A stretch of DNA of 35,724 bases from CAYMLQ01 sp964390795 (GTDB lineage: Bacteria; Verrucomicrobiota; Kiritimatiellia; RFP12; UBA1067), in contig CAYMLQ010000018.1 of the NCBI GenBank assembly GCA_964390795.1, positions 1 through 35,724 of the forward strand, read 5' to 3'. How positions within the stretch are numbered: position 1 is the stretch's first letter; every line of letters starts with the position of its first letter. The notes below the pieces were generated by a model. It was given only the letters and a program-made list of their open reading frames with translations, was not told the origin of the DNA and searched no databases. Below, piece by piece: positions 8,553 to 19,190 of the stretch. Both the position numbers and the translations under genes were made by a program.

Positions 8553-10616
8553 TCATTCGCCGTCCAGCACCTCGCGCACTTTGGCGGCGATGTCGCGCAG
8601 TGAGATCGGCTTCTGGATGAAATGCACGCCCTTGTCGAGCACGCCGTGGTGGGCGATGACGTTGGCCGTGTAGCCCGACATGAACAGGCGCTTGAGACTC
8701 GGGTTCAAGGACAGCAGGTTCTTGGCCAGTTCCCACCCGTTCATCTCGGGCATGACCACGTCGGTCATGAGCAGATGAATCCGGCTGGGGTGTTCTTGGG
8801 CCATGCGGATCGCCGCGCCCGGGGTGCCGGCCGCCAGCACGGTGTAGCCCAGCCGCTCGATCACCCGCGTGAGCAGCTTCAGCATGGAGGGCTCGTCCTC
8901 CACCAGCAAGATGGTCTCCCGGCCGAGCAGAACCGGCTCGGCCGCGCCTTCGGGCCGGCCTTGTTCGGCCTTGCCCACGTGCCGGGGAAGGTAAACCTTG
9001 ACCGTCGTGCCATACCCAGGCTCGCTGTAGGCGCGGATAAACCCTTTGTTCTGCTTGACGATGCCGTACACCGTAGCCAGGCCGAGACCCGTGCCATGCC
9101 CCACCTCCTTGGTCGTGAAGAACGGCTCAAAGAGGTGAGCCAGCGTCGCCTTGTCCATCCCGGCGCCGTTGTCGCTCACCGCCAACAGCACGTACTGGCC
9201 GGGAATTGAATCCGCCTCGCACGCGCAGCAATCCCCGTCGAAAACGACGTTGGCCGTCTCGATGGTGATTTTGCCGACATCGGAGATGGCGTCGCGGGCG
9301 TTGGCGCACAAATTGGCAAGAATCTGGTCGATCTGCGACGGGTCCACCTTCACCTGCCACAGCTCTGACTGAGGCCGCCAGAACAGCTCGACCGCCTCGC
9401 CGACGAGCCGCTCCATCATCTTGAGCATGCCGTCGATCGTCGGGTTCAGGTTCAGGACTTTGGGCGCAACGGTCTGCTTGCGGGCAAACGCCAGAAGCTG
9501 CCGGGTCAGGTCCGCCGAGCGCTCGGCCGCCTTGCGGATTTCCATCAGGTCGCCATGCAGGGACTCGCGCGGATCGACCTGGTCCATCGCCATCTCGGTG
9601 TTCCCGAGGATGACCCCCAGCATGTTGTTGAAGTCATGCGCCACGCCGCCCGCCAGGCGGCCGACCGACTCCATCTTCTGCGCCTGCTGGAGCTGCTCCT
9701 CGAGCTTGGCCTTCTCCTCCGCAGCCCGTTTTCTGTCTGTGACGTCGGTGAAGATGCAGGCGAACTGATTGGGGGCCGGCCGGAAGGCCGTCACCTCGAA
9801 GTGGCGCTTCAGTTCTGATGCGTACTCCTCGAAGAAGGCCGGCTCGCCGGTGAGCGCCACCTTGCCGTAGTTCTCGATCCAGCGGCGCTCGGTGCCCGGC
9901 AGCACCTCCAGAACGGTCCGCCCCACGAGCTTTTCCGCCTTCAGCCCGGTCAGCCGCTCGAAGGCCGGGTTGAGGGCCAGGAAGCGGTAGTCCGACGGCT
10001 GGCCCTTATCATCGCAGATGATCTCGTGTAGCGCGAAGCCGTCCAGCATTTCCCGGAATAGCATCCGGTATTTCTCCTCGCTCCTGCGCAGCGCCTGCTC
10101 GCTCGCTTTTCGAGCCTCGTTCTCCGCCTTGAGTTCCTCCAGAAGGCTCAAGGCTGCGGTCTGGCTCTGCTGGAGCGCGCACGTGCGCTCCTCAACCAGA
10201 CCGACCAGCCGCGCGCTCGCGTCCCTCTGCTGCAAAGCGGCGGCTTTGATCTTGGCCATCGCCCGGATCTGGGCGATCAGTTCGGACTCGTCGAACGGTT
10301 TGGACAGGAAGCCCTCGGCGCCCGCTTCCAACGCCTTGACGCGGCTGTCCCGGTCTGACCGGATGGCGGTCATGAACAGCACGGGGGTCGATTGCTGCTG
10401 CGCGTCGGCTTTCAACGCCCGGCAGACCGCAAACCCGTCCATGCCCGGCATGACGATGTCCAGCAGGATCACGTCCGGATCCTCGGCCTGCGCGAGCGCC
10501 AGTCCCTCCGCCCCGCTCTGGGCGGCCAGGAACCTGACGCCGGGCAGCCGGTCCGCAAGCACCGCCTTCAGCGTCGTCAGGTTGTCCCTATTGTCATCGA
10601 TCGCCAAGAGCGTCAT
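8553..10616 (-). CDS. REC-PAS-histidine kinase-REC hybrid protein
   Basis: A cytoplasmic 687-residue signalling protein. The N-terminal receiver domain (1-120) has the acidic pair DD7-8, phosphoacceptor Asp53 (LLDIVMPGMDGF) and Lys106 (SKPF). A coiled coil (about 125-180) leads to a PAS domain (about 180-295), a kinase core with His327 (GGVAHDFNNMLG), and an ATPase domain with DNGAGMD and GTGLGLATVYG. The C-terminal receiver (about 565-687) has Asp619 (TDVVMPEMNGW) and QKP. This order fits a protein that receives a phosphate from another kinase, then signals onward. There is no DNA-binding output domain. Its ATG lies 1 nt after the stop of the upstream 998-residue kinase gene, so translation is probably coupled. 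Confidence 0.92.
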   Translation of the reverse strand: MTLLAIDDNRDNLTTLKAVLADRLPGVRFLAAQSGAEGLALAQAEDPDVILLDIVMPGMDGFAVCRALKADAQQQSTPVLFMTAIRSDRDSRVKALEAGAEGFLSKPFDESELIAQIRAMAKIKAAALQQRDASARLVGLVEERTCALQQSQTAALSLLEELKAENEARKASEQALRRSEEKYRMLFREMLDGFALHEIICDDKGQPSDYRFLALNPAFERLTGLKAEKLVGRTVLEVLPGTERRWIENYGKVALTGEPAFFEEYASELKRHFEVTAFRPAPNQFACIFTDVTDRKRAAEEKAKLEEQLQQAQKMESVGRLAGGVAHDFNNMLGVILGNTEMAMDQVDPRESLHGDLMEIRKAAERSADLTRQLLAFARKQTVAPKVLNLNPTIDGMLKMMERLVGEAVELFWRPQSELWQVKVDPSQIDQILANLCANARDAISDVGKITIETANVVFDGDCCACEADSIPGQYVLLAVSDNGAGMDKATLAHLFEPFFTTKEVGHGTGLGLATVYGIVKQNKGFIRAYSEPGYGTTVKVYLPRHVGKAEQGRPEGAAEPVLLGRETILLVEDEPSMLKLLTRVIERLGYTVLAAGTPGAAIRMAQEHPSRIHLLMTDVVMPEMNGWELAKNLLSLNPSLKRLFMSGYTANVIAHHGVLDKGVHFIQKPISLRDIAAKVREVLDGE

Positions 10617-10617
10617 G

Positions 10618-13614
10618 TTACATCCTTCCGTTCAGAAATTCGCCCAGCAGCTTGAACAGCGCCTCGTGCTCGACCGGTTTGGAGATGTAGCCGTCGAAGC
10701 CGTGCGCCAGAATCTCCTCGCGGTTGCCTTTCATCGCGCTGGCCGTGACGGCGATCACCGGGATGTTGCGCAGAGCCTCGTCCCCCCGGAGCGCCGCGAG
10801 CGCCGCAAAGCCGTCCATGACCGGCAGCGCGATGTCCATCAGGACCAGATCCGGCTGATGCGCCCTCGCCTGTTCGACGCCCGCCTGCCCGTCCGTCGCT
10901 TCGACGAGCTGGTAGCTGTCGCCCAGCAGCGCCCTGGCCGTGCGCAGGTTGTCGGGGTTGTCCTCCACCACCAGAATGACGGGCCTGCCTAGATGCGCCG
11001 ACCGCCGGCGGCGGGACGGCAACGGGGTTTCCTGCGCGTGCGACGGGGCGACCATCCGCGCGACCGAGTCCAAAAGCCCGGCCTTGTTGATGTCGCCCTT
11101 CTGGATCAACTGGTGGATGTGGTTGCTCTTGAGGAAGCTCAGCTCCTCCTTGGTCACGTGCTTGGCGGTCAGGATCAGGACGGGGAGCTGGGCTGTCCTC
11201 GCGACCTCCCGGATCGTCTTGAGCACGTGGAACCCATCCACTTCCGGCATCATCAGATCGAGAATCATGGCGTCGGGCGGGGCTTGCCCGATCTGCGCCA
11301 ACGCCTCCGTGCCGTTCCGCGCCGCCTGAACCCTGTAGCCCGCAGTCTCGAGGATGTCGGTCAACTGAATGATCGCAGGCTCGCTGTCCTCGACCAGCAG
11401 AAGGCGCTGGCCCTGACCGCCCGCTGCGGGCGCAGTCCCAGCGGCACGCTCAACGGGCTGGCGTCCGCAATCAGGCGCGTGTGAGTCGTCCGTCACCTCG
11501 AGCACCAGCGGCAGCCGGAGGGTGAAGACAGAGCCTTTGCCGGGCGTGCTTTCAACCGTGATGGCTCCACCGAGCATCTCCGCGTATTTCTTCGCGATGG
11601 CCAGGCCCAGCCCGGTGCCGCCGTATTTGCGGGAGGTGCTGTCGTCCGCCTGGCGGAACTCGTCGAATATATGCGGGAGCTGATCCGCGGCGATGCCGAT
11701 GCCGGTGTCGGCGACCCTGATGAGTATCTCCGACCTCTGACTTCCGACCTCCGCCCTCCGAATTTCAGCGGTGACCGTGACCTGTCCCTTCTCGGTGAAC
11801 TTCACCGCGTTACCGACCAGGTTCTGCAGAATGTGGCGGCACTTGTCGGCGTCGGAAACGAACGGCGGAAGCCCGTCGTCGACATGGCTGGTAAGCGCGA
11901 CACCCTTCTCGCTGGCGTGCGGGTCCAGCATGGCAACGATCTCTCCGACCAGCGCGCGCAGGGAGAAACGGCTGGCCGTGACGTCTTCGCGTCCCGCCTC
12001 GATGCGCGAGAGATCCAAGATGTCGTTGATGAGCGCCAGCAGGTTCCTGCCGTTGCGTTCGATGACCTCGAGGTAACCGTGCTCCTCCGCCGGAAGAGCC
12101 TTTGCCAACCTGCGGCTCAAGACGCCCGACAGGGCGATCACCGAGTTCAGCGGCGTACGCAGCTCGTGGCTCATATTCGACAGGAAGGCGCTTTTGAGCC
12201 GGTTGGCCTCGTCCAATTGCCGTTTCTGCATATCCAGTTCGGCGTTCTGCTCGGTTAGCTCGCCCGCCTGTGCCGACAGCTCCCGTTTCTGGGCCTCCAG
12301 CTCCCGGTTCTGCTGCTCGAGCCGGCCCGCCAGCTCGGAGATCGTGCGGAAGGCCAGCACGCCGTTCACGCGGGCGGTCAACACGCTCCAGATCTCGTTC
12401 ACCAGCCGGAGTGCGTTCTCCTCATAGGCGCGCACGCAGGCTAGTGAGATCACCGCCGTGACCGTGTGATCGGAGAGAACGGGGATGGTCAGGATTTCCC
12501 TCGGGGCGATCTCCCCGCTCACCGCGGAAAAGGTGAAGCGCGTGGCAGCCGGGATGTCGGTGACGAGTTGGATCATGCGCGTGGCCACGGCCGCGCCCAA
12601 CTCGCCCTCCAGTTCCGTTGCGGAAAAGGCGGCACGCCGGCACGCACCCAAGCCGATGGACTCGAAATGTTCGTAGGCGGTCTTCGCCTCGTTCAGGAAA
12701 TAGACCGCGCCCACCTGCGAGCCGGTGTGCTGGAGCAGCGCCTTGAGCAGCTCCCTGCAGAACGCGTGGACCTCTTCCTCCCGGAGCATGACCCCGGCGA
12801 GCTGGGCCGCGTTCTCATTGATCTGCATCTGCGTCTGGAGAGCGTCCGCCATGACGTTGAAGGCGGCGGACAGCGCCCCAAACTCATTGTCGGAGGCATA
12901 CCTGCTGCGCGTGTCCAGTCTGCCCTGACGGAACGCCACCGTCACCGCCGTCAATTCCGCCAGCGGCGCCTTAATCATTTTCAGCAGGTGCCATGCGACG
13001 GCCAGAAACAGCAGCAGAATCACGGCGGTCAAGGCGCCTAACTGGCGACCGAGGGTGCGCTTCTGGCCCTCGGCGTCCCGGTAGAACCGCTCCGCCCGGT
13101 CAGCGGCAAAGACGCTGATAGCGCTGAGTTCGCCCAGCATCCGCTCCACGTGTCCGCCGCCCACCTCCGTCTTCCGCGTGCGTTTGAGCGCTTCGTCAGC
13201 CTTGCCCTCGCGCAGCAGGCGGCAGGTCTCGTCGCGGATGGTTTTCCACTGTGTGAAGGCTTTCTCGGCATGCTCAAGATCGCTGCGCGGCCCCAGATAT
13301 CGGTCGTAAAGGATCGCGAACTGCCGGTAGACGTCCACCTCACGGGCGTCCATGTCCTGAAGGAGGGGTTCACGCTCGAGCCCGCTCCCTTCCAGACACA
13401 GGTCTTTCATATCTCGGTGCATGGACAGCACGTGGGCCTGGATGTCGCCCAGCGCGCAGCGGACCGTAAACGGATGTTCGTAAAGCCCCTCGGTCTGAAG
13501 CCAGAGCTGGCCGGTCTGCACCCAGGCCAACGCGGCCAGCAGCGCCACGAAGAACAGGATGGCACCCAGGCCGACGCGCAATTGCGTGCCTATTTTCAGG
13601 TCTTTCAGCTTCAT
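10618..13614 (-). CDS. Membrane hybrid histidine kinase with two receivers
   Basis: A 998-residue membrane sensor. Two membrane segments (about 13-33 and 192-212) enclose a helical periplasmic sensor resembling the four-helix-bundle MCP type. They are followed by a HAMP domain (about 213-265), a GAF domain (about 275-420), and a coiled coil rich in Gln/Glu (about 425-475). The kinase core has His483 (SNMSHELRTPLNSV), NLVGNAVKFT, DTGIGI and GTGLGLAIAKKY. Two receivers follow: about 736-855 with Asp786, and about 877-995 with Asp927 and Lys979. The ATG overlaps the cheR stop (ATGA), and the next gene starts 1 nt after its stop, so the three genes form one translationally coupled operon. There is no output domain beyond the receivers; phosphotransfer to other proteins is inferred. 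Confidence 0.93.
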   Translation of the reverse strand: MKLKDLKIGTQLRVGLGAILFFVALLAALAWVQTGQLWLQTEGLYEHPFTVRCALGDIQAHVLSMHRDMKDLCLEGSGLEREPLLQDMDAREVDVYRQFAILYDRYLGPRSDLEHAEKAFTQWKTIRDETCRLLREGKADEALKRTRKTEVGGGHVERMLGELSAISVFAADRAERFYRDAEGQKRTLGRQLGALTAVILLLFLAVAWHLLKMIKAPLAELTAVTVAFRQGRLDTRSRYASDNEFGALSAAFNVMADALQTQMQINENAAQLAGVMLREEEVHAFCRELLKALLQHTGSQVGAVYFLNEAKTAYEHFESIGLGACRRAAFSATELEGELGAAVATRMIQLVTDIPAATRFTFSAVSGEIAPREILTIPVLSDHTVTAVISLACVRAYEENALRLVNEIWSVLTARVNGVLAFRTISELAGRLEQQNRELEAQKRELSAQAGELTEQNAELDMQKRQLDEANRLKSAFLSNMSHELRTPLNSVIALSGVLSRRLAKALPAEEHGYLEVIERNGRNLLALINDILDLSRIEAGREDVTASRFSLRALVGEIVAMLDPHASEKGVALTSHVDDGLPPFVSDADKCRHILQNLVGNAVKFTEKGQVTVTAEIRRAEVGSQRSEILIRVADTGIGIAADQLPHIFDEFRQADDSTSRKYGGTGLGLAIAKKYAEMLGGAITVESTPGKGSVFTLRLPLVLEVTDDSHAPDCGRQPVERAAGTAPAAGGQGQRLLLVEDSEPAIIQLTDILETAGYRVQAARNGTEALAQIGQAPPDAMILDLMMPEVDGFHVLKTIREVARTAQLPVLILTAKHVTKEELSFLKSNHIHQLIQKGDINKAGLLDSVARMVAPSHAQETPLPSRRRRSAHLGRPVILVVEDNPDNLRTARALLGDSYQLVEATDGQAGVEQARAHQPDLVLMDIALPVMDGFAALAALRGDEALRNIPVIAVTASAMKGNREEILAHGFDGYISKPVEHEALFKLLGEFLNGRM

Positions 13615-14467
13615 GGTTTGCCTCTCTTTTGAAAAACGGATGACGGCGGGGCGACGGGGCGAAACTCTTTTTGCCGAGACACGGCGCCCCGCTCCGCCTC
13701 GCCGGTCACGAAATAACCACCCGGCGACAGGGCTCGGAAGAACTTGTCCAGCATGCGCTGCCGTATGCCCTGACGGTAATAGAACAGCAGGTTACAGCAG
13801 AGGATCAGATCGAAGTCGCCGTAGATGCTTGATGCCGGAGAGGCCGAGCGCTCATCCAGCAAATCGTACGCCGAAAAATCAACCCGCTCCCGCAACCGGG
13901 GCGCGACGGCATAGGACTCGCCTTGCCTCGAAAAAAAAGCGTCCAGATGCCGCAGGCGTACGTTACCAACAGCATCAGCGCCATACACGCCAGCGCTCGC
14001 AAGGGTGAGATCAGCATCCGACTGGTCGGTCGCAAAAATTCGGTAGGGAGTCGGCTGCTCCCCTGCTCTAACCGCGCACTCGAGCAGCATGGCGACGGAC
14101 CAGGCCTCCTGGCCGGCCGCACACCCTGCCGACCAGACCCGGATCTCTCCCCTTCCGCAGGCCCCTTTCTCTGCGACAAGGCCGGGCAGAACCAGTTTCT
14201 CGAGCACGGCAAAAGCGAGCGGGCTTCTGAAAAACTCGCTGTACCCGATGCGCAGCGAACGGCAAAAGGCCTCCGCGTCCGCGCGGTGTTGCGTCAGGTG
14301 CTCAGTCAAAGCCGCAAGACTTGCGCCCCCCCCTCCTCCCGTCTCGCTTCGGCCGACTTGTCCAGAAACGCCGCGTCAAAAGGTGAGAGATCCAGTCCGT
14401 GTGCCTCCTGAAGCAACCGGATCAGCGTATCCGCCCGACACTCTGACTCTGGCTCCCGTTTCTTCAC
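13611..14467 (-). pseudogene. cheR: CheR-type methyltransferase, frameshifted at G8 tract
   Basis: CheR proteins use S-adenosylmethionine to methylate glutamates of chemoreceptors. A GTG start at 14467 has AAGGAG 6 nt upstream and opens a frame matching the CheR N-terminal helical domain (DTLIRLLQEAHGLDLSPF). That frame ends about 44 codons later, at a TGA near 14307. The rest lies in the -1 frame: TEHLTQ, then SLRIGYSEFFRSP, the SAM site VWSAGCAAGQEAWS, and a C-terminal LSPGGYFVTGEAE. The frames meet at a run of eight G (14326-14333). With nine G, or a -1 ribosomal slip on G-GGG-GGG, one 285-residue protein of normal CheR length results, joined as RREEGGGASLAALTEHL. The SAM motif has Gln where Glu is usual. 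It could be a pseudogene, a phase-variable gene, programmed frameshifting or a sequencing error. Confidence 0.82.
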
Positions 14468-14607
14468 TCATCTCCTTACAAACCTCAACGTTTGCTTTTC
14501 GGCGTTAGGCGTTCAGCGTACACCCTCTGTGGCTCTTGCAAATCTCCTCTTTCTGGAAATAGTTACAGAAATCCGCGTCCGATGCAAAGCTTTTAGCGCT
14601 CATGGGG

Positions 14608-14641
14608 AAAAATAAGAAAGGCCGCCCTAATCCGGGCGGCC
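14608..14641 (-). terminator. Rho-independent terminator of EF-G gene
   Basis: Read on the minus strand, GGCCGCCC pairs with GGGCGGCC around a 6-nt loop, followed by TTTCTTATTTTT. It starts 28 nt after the EF-G stop codon. It also separates EF-G from the cheR-kinase operon, whose own promoter must lie in 14472-14607; I see no convincing boxes there. Confidence 0.88.
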
Positions 14642-14668
14642 TCCTTTGCTAGCGGGTCAGTCAGGCGC

Positions 14669-16753
<2,085 letters not shown>

Positions 16754-16848
16754 TTTCTTGGACTCCTTGTGGCCTGATCGTCGCGCCGGGCAGCCGTTTT
16801 ACTCGGGCTCACCCGCCTCAGCCGGACGCTTATTTCCGGCACCTGAAC

Positions 16849-16876
16849 AACCCTTTTGGGGCTCGATTAAAGGGTT
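16849..16876. repeat. 8-bp inverted repeat near the EF-G promoter
   Basis: AACCCTTT and AAAGGGTT form a perfect 8-bp inverted repeat with a 12-nt spacer. It overlaps the expected transcription start of the EF-G gene. It could be an operator or a leader hairpin; nothing further supports either. Confidence 0.3.
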
Positions 16877-16877
16877 T

Positions 16878-16906
16878 ATTATTGACTTTTTTGCGCGTCG
16901 GTTCAA
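16878..16906 (-). promoter_or_regulatory. Sigma70-type promoter of EF-G gene
   Basis: On the minus strand TTGAAC and AATAAT are separated by 17 nt. The predicted transcript would have a leader of about 115 nt before the EF-G start codon. It lies just downstream of the terminator-like hairpin of the preceding gene. Confidence 0.55.
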
Positions 16907-16908
16907 GT

Positions 16909-16949
16909 GCAAAAGCCGCCGAATAGAAAAAATCTGTTTCGGGCGGCTT
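16909..16949 (-). terminator. Weak terminator-like hairpin
   Basis: On the minus strand AAGCCGCC pairs with GGCGGCTT around a 21-nt loop, followed by only a few T. It sits about 107 nt after the stop of the secreted-protein gene ending at 17057 and probably ends that transcript before the EF-G promoter. Confidence 0.5.
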
Positions 16950-17056
16950 GTCACACTTCAGGCCCTGTGTCGCGCAAAGATGCGCCGGGACGGTTCGGCA
17001 GCGATGACCGTCCTGTTAGAATTCGATTATTCCGCCAGTCCCGTAGGGGTTGCTGG

Positions 17057-18070
17057 CTAGAAGGCCGGACGCTCGGGTTTCTTCTCCGCCACTGCCTCAC
17101 CTTCACCGGCTGGCTCGCGGGCCGCCTTACGTGCTGCACGCCGCGCCGCATCGGCCGCCCTGCGCTGCTCGAGGCGCACCTGCACCATTTTTTGCAGGCT
17201 CTCTTCTTTCAGTTTCAGAGTGACGGTCACGAGGTCTTCCTGCAGCGCGACCTTCACGCCTTGCGCCACTTCTGCCGCCTCCGGATTCTGCGCCGCCTGT
17301 AGCAGGAAGAGCGCCTGCAGCCCCTGCGCCGCCTGACCCAACTGCGTCGCCAGCTCTTTGCTCGGCGTCTTGACCGCCAGCGCGCATGAAACGCCATTGG
17401 TTTCATCCATTTGGCTGATTTCCAGCAGCGCCGCCTCGGCCTGCCTGAACATCTGAAGCTTCGGATTGGAGTCCGCCAGCCCGGCCACGTCGGTGACCTG
17501 CGCGGCAACGAAGCGCCCCTTCTTACGGGACAACACCTGCGCGAAAGGACTCTCGCCCTCCTCAACCCCAGCCGTCCGGTCAATCCGAGCGACGGCCTCA
17601 ACAAGGTGCGCCTCATCCCACGCAAGGAGCACCATGGTTGGGTCGACAAAGCAGAGGTGCCGGCGCTTGCGGCCCTCTGCCCAGCTCAGCAGGCTGCGCT
17701 CGCCCAACGCCTTGTTCTGGAATTCTTTCGCGCCGCCGGCCACCGCCGTCAGCTTCGCGACGTCGAACCGCCCGTACGCGACCTGCACCACGCCCGTCGT
17801 CTGCAGCTTGCCCGTGGCGTAGGCCACGATTGCGTCCACGTCGTTCGTCAGGTTGATGCCCGCCATCGACTGGAGCCACGCCAGCCCGCGCCGGGCGTTA
17901 TCGTCCAGCGATTGCCGGATGAAGGCCCCCATGGGTGACGCGTTCAACTCCTTCAGATCCACATGCGCCACCGCCGTCGCGTCCGGCGGGACATGCCTCG
18001 GCTTGACCTGCGCCTGCGCCATAGCAGCCGCACAGACCACCATGCCAACGAGAACAAACAACCGTCTCAT
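17057..18070 (-). CDS. Secreted protein of unknown function
   Basis: I do not recognise this protein. From the ATG at 18070 (GGAG upstream) it has 337 residues and starts with a signal peptide (MRRLFVLVGMVVCAAAMAQA, cleavage after AQA likely). The middle is an alpha/beta region with a VAHVDLKELNASP segment near the mature N-terminus and a repeated pattern of hydrophobic strands. It resembles periplasmic proteins in PVC bacteria that score the contribution of a substrate or peptide, but I cannot name a family. The C-terminal 50 residues are a charged helix rich in Arg, Ala and Glu, ending in KKPERPAF. A longer frame opens at 18166 but would place 32 residues before the signal peptide. It has no close neighbours on its strand. 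Confidence 0.75.
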   Translation of the reverse strand: MRRLFVLVGMVVCAAAMAQAQVKPRHVPPDATAVAHVDLKELNASPMGAFIRQSLDDNARRGLAWLQSMAGINLTNDVDAIVAYATGKLQTTGVVQVAYGRFDVAKLTAVAGGAKEFQNKALGERSLLSWAEGRKRRHLCFVDPTMVLLAWDEAHLVEAVARIDRTAGVEEGESPFAQVLSRKKGRFVAAQVTDVAGLADSNPKLQMFRQAEAALLEISQMDETNGVSCALAVKTPSKELATQLGQAAQGLQALFLLQAAQNPEAAEVAQGVKVALQEDLVTVTLKLKEESLQKMVQVRLEQRRAADAARRAARKAAREPAGEGEAVAEKKPERPAF

Positions 18071-18165
18071 ACTCACATCTCCGTTTTTCCCTATTCGCAA
18101 AAGAACCGCTCTTGAACAAGATACACGATAAACCGCTCCGACGTTACAGTCGAGCGCAACGTTCA

Positions 18166-18194
18166 TTGCCGGACGGGAAGCCGTGCGCTATACT
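18166..18194 (+). promoter_or_regulatory. Sigma70-type promoter
   Basis: TTGCCG and TATACT separated by 17 nt, 26 nt upstream of the start codon of the coiled-coil nuclease-like gene. It lies in the divergent gap with the secreted-protein gene. Confidence 0.65.
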
Positions 18195-18220
18195 GTGTCT
18201 GTTTTGAAAGGCGGCGTGTC

Positions 18221-18865
18221 ATGGCAACAGCGGGCAAGAAGACAGAGTATCAGAAACGCGCGAAGAGCGTCTCGGACGGTGTGAGCGAACCGACTGCGGT
18301 TTATTCAACAGAGGCTCCTACGTTCGAGTCCGTCTGGAAAATTCTACATGAAAACGCCCGTCTCCAGAGGGACCTCATACAGGAGCAAAAGGCATTCGTA
18401 CAGGAGTCGGCGAGAGCGGCGGAAAAGCGCATGGACAAACTGGAGTCCCTGTTCGTCACGCAGTGGGGCAAGCTCGTCGAGTCGCTCGTGGAGGGCGATC
18501 TTGTGCCGCTGCTCAACAGCAGGGGAATCGACGTCCAGCAGACCACCCGCCGCCACGAGGGCTGCCACAACGGGCGGAACTACGAGTTCGACATCATCGC
18601 GCTGAACGGCGAGACCCTCGTGATCGTGGAGGTCAAGACCACGCTCGCCCCGCAGGACGTGAGGGACTTCCTGGACGAACTCTCCCATGTCCGCGAGTGG
18701 ATACCGCTCTACGCGGACAAGCGCATCTGCGGCGCGGTGGCCTACCTGCAGCAGACGGGCGAGACCGCGTCCATGGCGGCGAAGCGCGGACTCTTCACGA
18801 TCCGCGCCACAGGCGCCAGCGCGTCCATCACCAACAGCCCCGCCTTCAAGCCCAAGGCGTTTTGA
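18221..18865 (+). CDS. Coiled-coil PD-(D/E)XK nuclease-like protein
   Basis: A 214-residue protein resembling the DUF3782-type family, sometimes labelled as chordopoxvirus fusion protein-like. Residues 35-80 form a coiled coil (HENARLQRDLIQEQKAFVQE). Residues 82-190 look like a restriction-endonuclease-like fold: Asp124 in YEFDII and Glu137/Lys139 in VIVEVKTT make a plausible PD-(D/E)XK site (D-x12-E-x-K). No target or partner is known to me, and nuclease activity is inferred from these residues only. AAAGG lies 11 nt before the ATG. It has its own promoter and is followed by heptamer repeats rather than by a partner gene. Members of this family are often multicopy in cyanobacterial and PVC genomes. 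Confidence 0.75.
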   Translation: MATAGKKTEYQKRAKSVSDGVSEPTAVYSTEAPTFESVWKILHENARLQRDLIQEQKAFVQESARAAEKRMDKLESLFVTQWGKLVESLVEGDLVPLLNSRGIDVQQTTRRHEGCHNGRNYEFDIIALNGETLVIVEVKTTLAPQDVRDFLDELSHVREWIPLYADKRICGAVAYLQQTGETASMAAKRGLFTIRATGASASITNSPAFKPKAF

Positions 18866-18878
18866 GGAAGTGGAGAAA

Positions 18879-18915
18879 ACGTTCAACGCTCAACGTTCAA
18901 CGCTCAACTCTCAAG
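18879..18915 (-). repeat. Heptamer array, copy 1 (inverted)
   Basis: Read on the minus strand this is a run of 7-nt units of the form TTGARVG (TTGAGAG, TTGAGCG, TTGAACG, TTGAGCG, TTGAACG). 30 nt of it (18885-18914) are a perfect reverse complement of 18978-19007, so the two arrays could form a 30-bp stem around a 63-nt loop. It starts 14 nt after the stop of the nuclease-like gene. Confidence 0.88.
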
Positions 18916-18961
18916 TTTGGGAAAGTGGGAATATGCGACCGAATTCCACGTTACCTCCCGT

Positions 18962-19007
18962 TTCTTTCACTTGAGCGTTGAGAGTTGAGCGTTGAACGTT
19001 GAGCGTT
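18962..19007 (+). repeat. Heptamer array, copy 2
   Basis: TTCTTTCAC followed by five TTGARVG heptamers. It matches 22213-22258 in the same orientation at 44 of 46 positions, and its last 30 nt are the reverse complement of part of copy 1. Confidence 0.9.
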
Positions 19008-19039
19008 CTTGCCCTCTACCTCGCCTGACACACACCCAA

Positions 19040-19070
19040 AAGCGGCGTCGCGCGGGATACCGCTCTTGCC
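19040..19070 (-). repeat. GCGGTATCCCGCGCGAC element, copy 1
   Basis: Minus-strand copy of a roughly 30-nt repeat whose core is GCGGTATCCCGCGCGAC(G/A)CCGC. Other copies lie at 20811 and 22185 on the plus strand. The rest of this gap, 19071-19190, is GC-rich with no recognised gene. Confidence 0.8.
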
Positions 19071-19190
19071 ACGCCATAGCACCGCAGGTGCGACGGCGGG
19101 TGCTGCGCGCATTCCAAAACAGGCCTGCGCCAATCGCCGCACGCAGGCCCGCCCCGCGTGACAAGGCCGCCCGACGATTTCGCGTTTGGC

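Noticed and set aside
18344..18886. Minus-strand 180-codon frame opposite the nuclease-like gene
   Set aside because: The plus strand has a promoter, a coiled coil and a PD-(D/E)XK motif; the minus frame has neither a ribosome binding site nor a domain.
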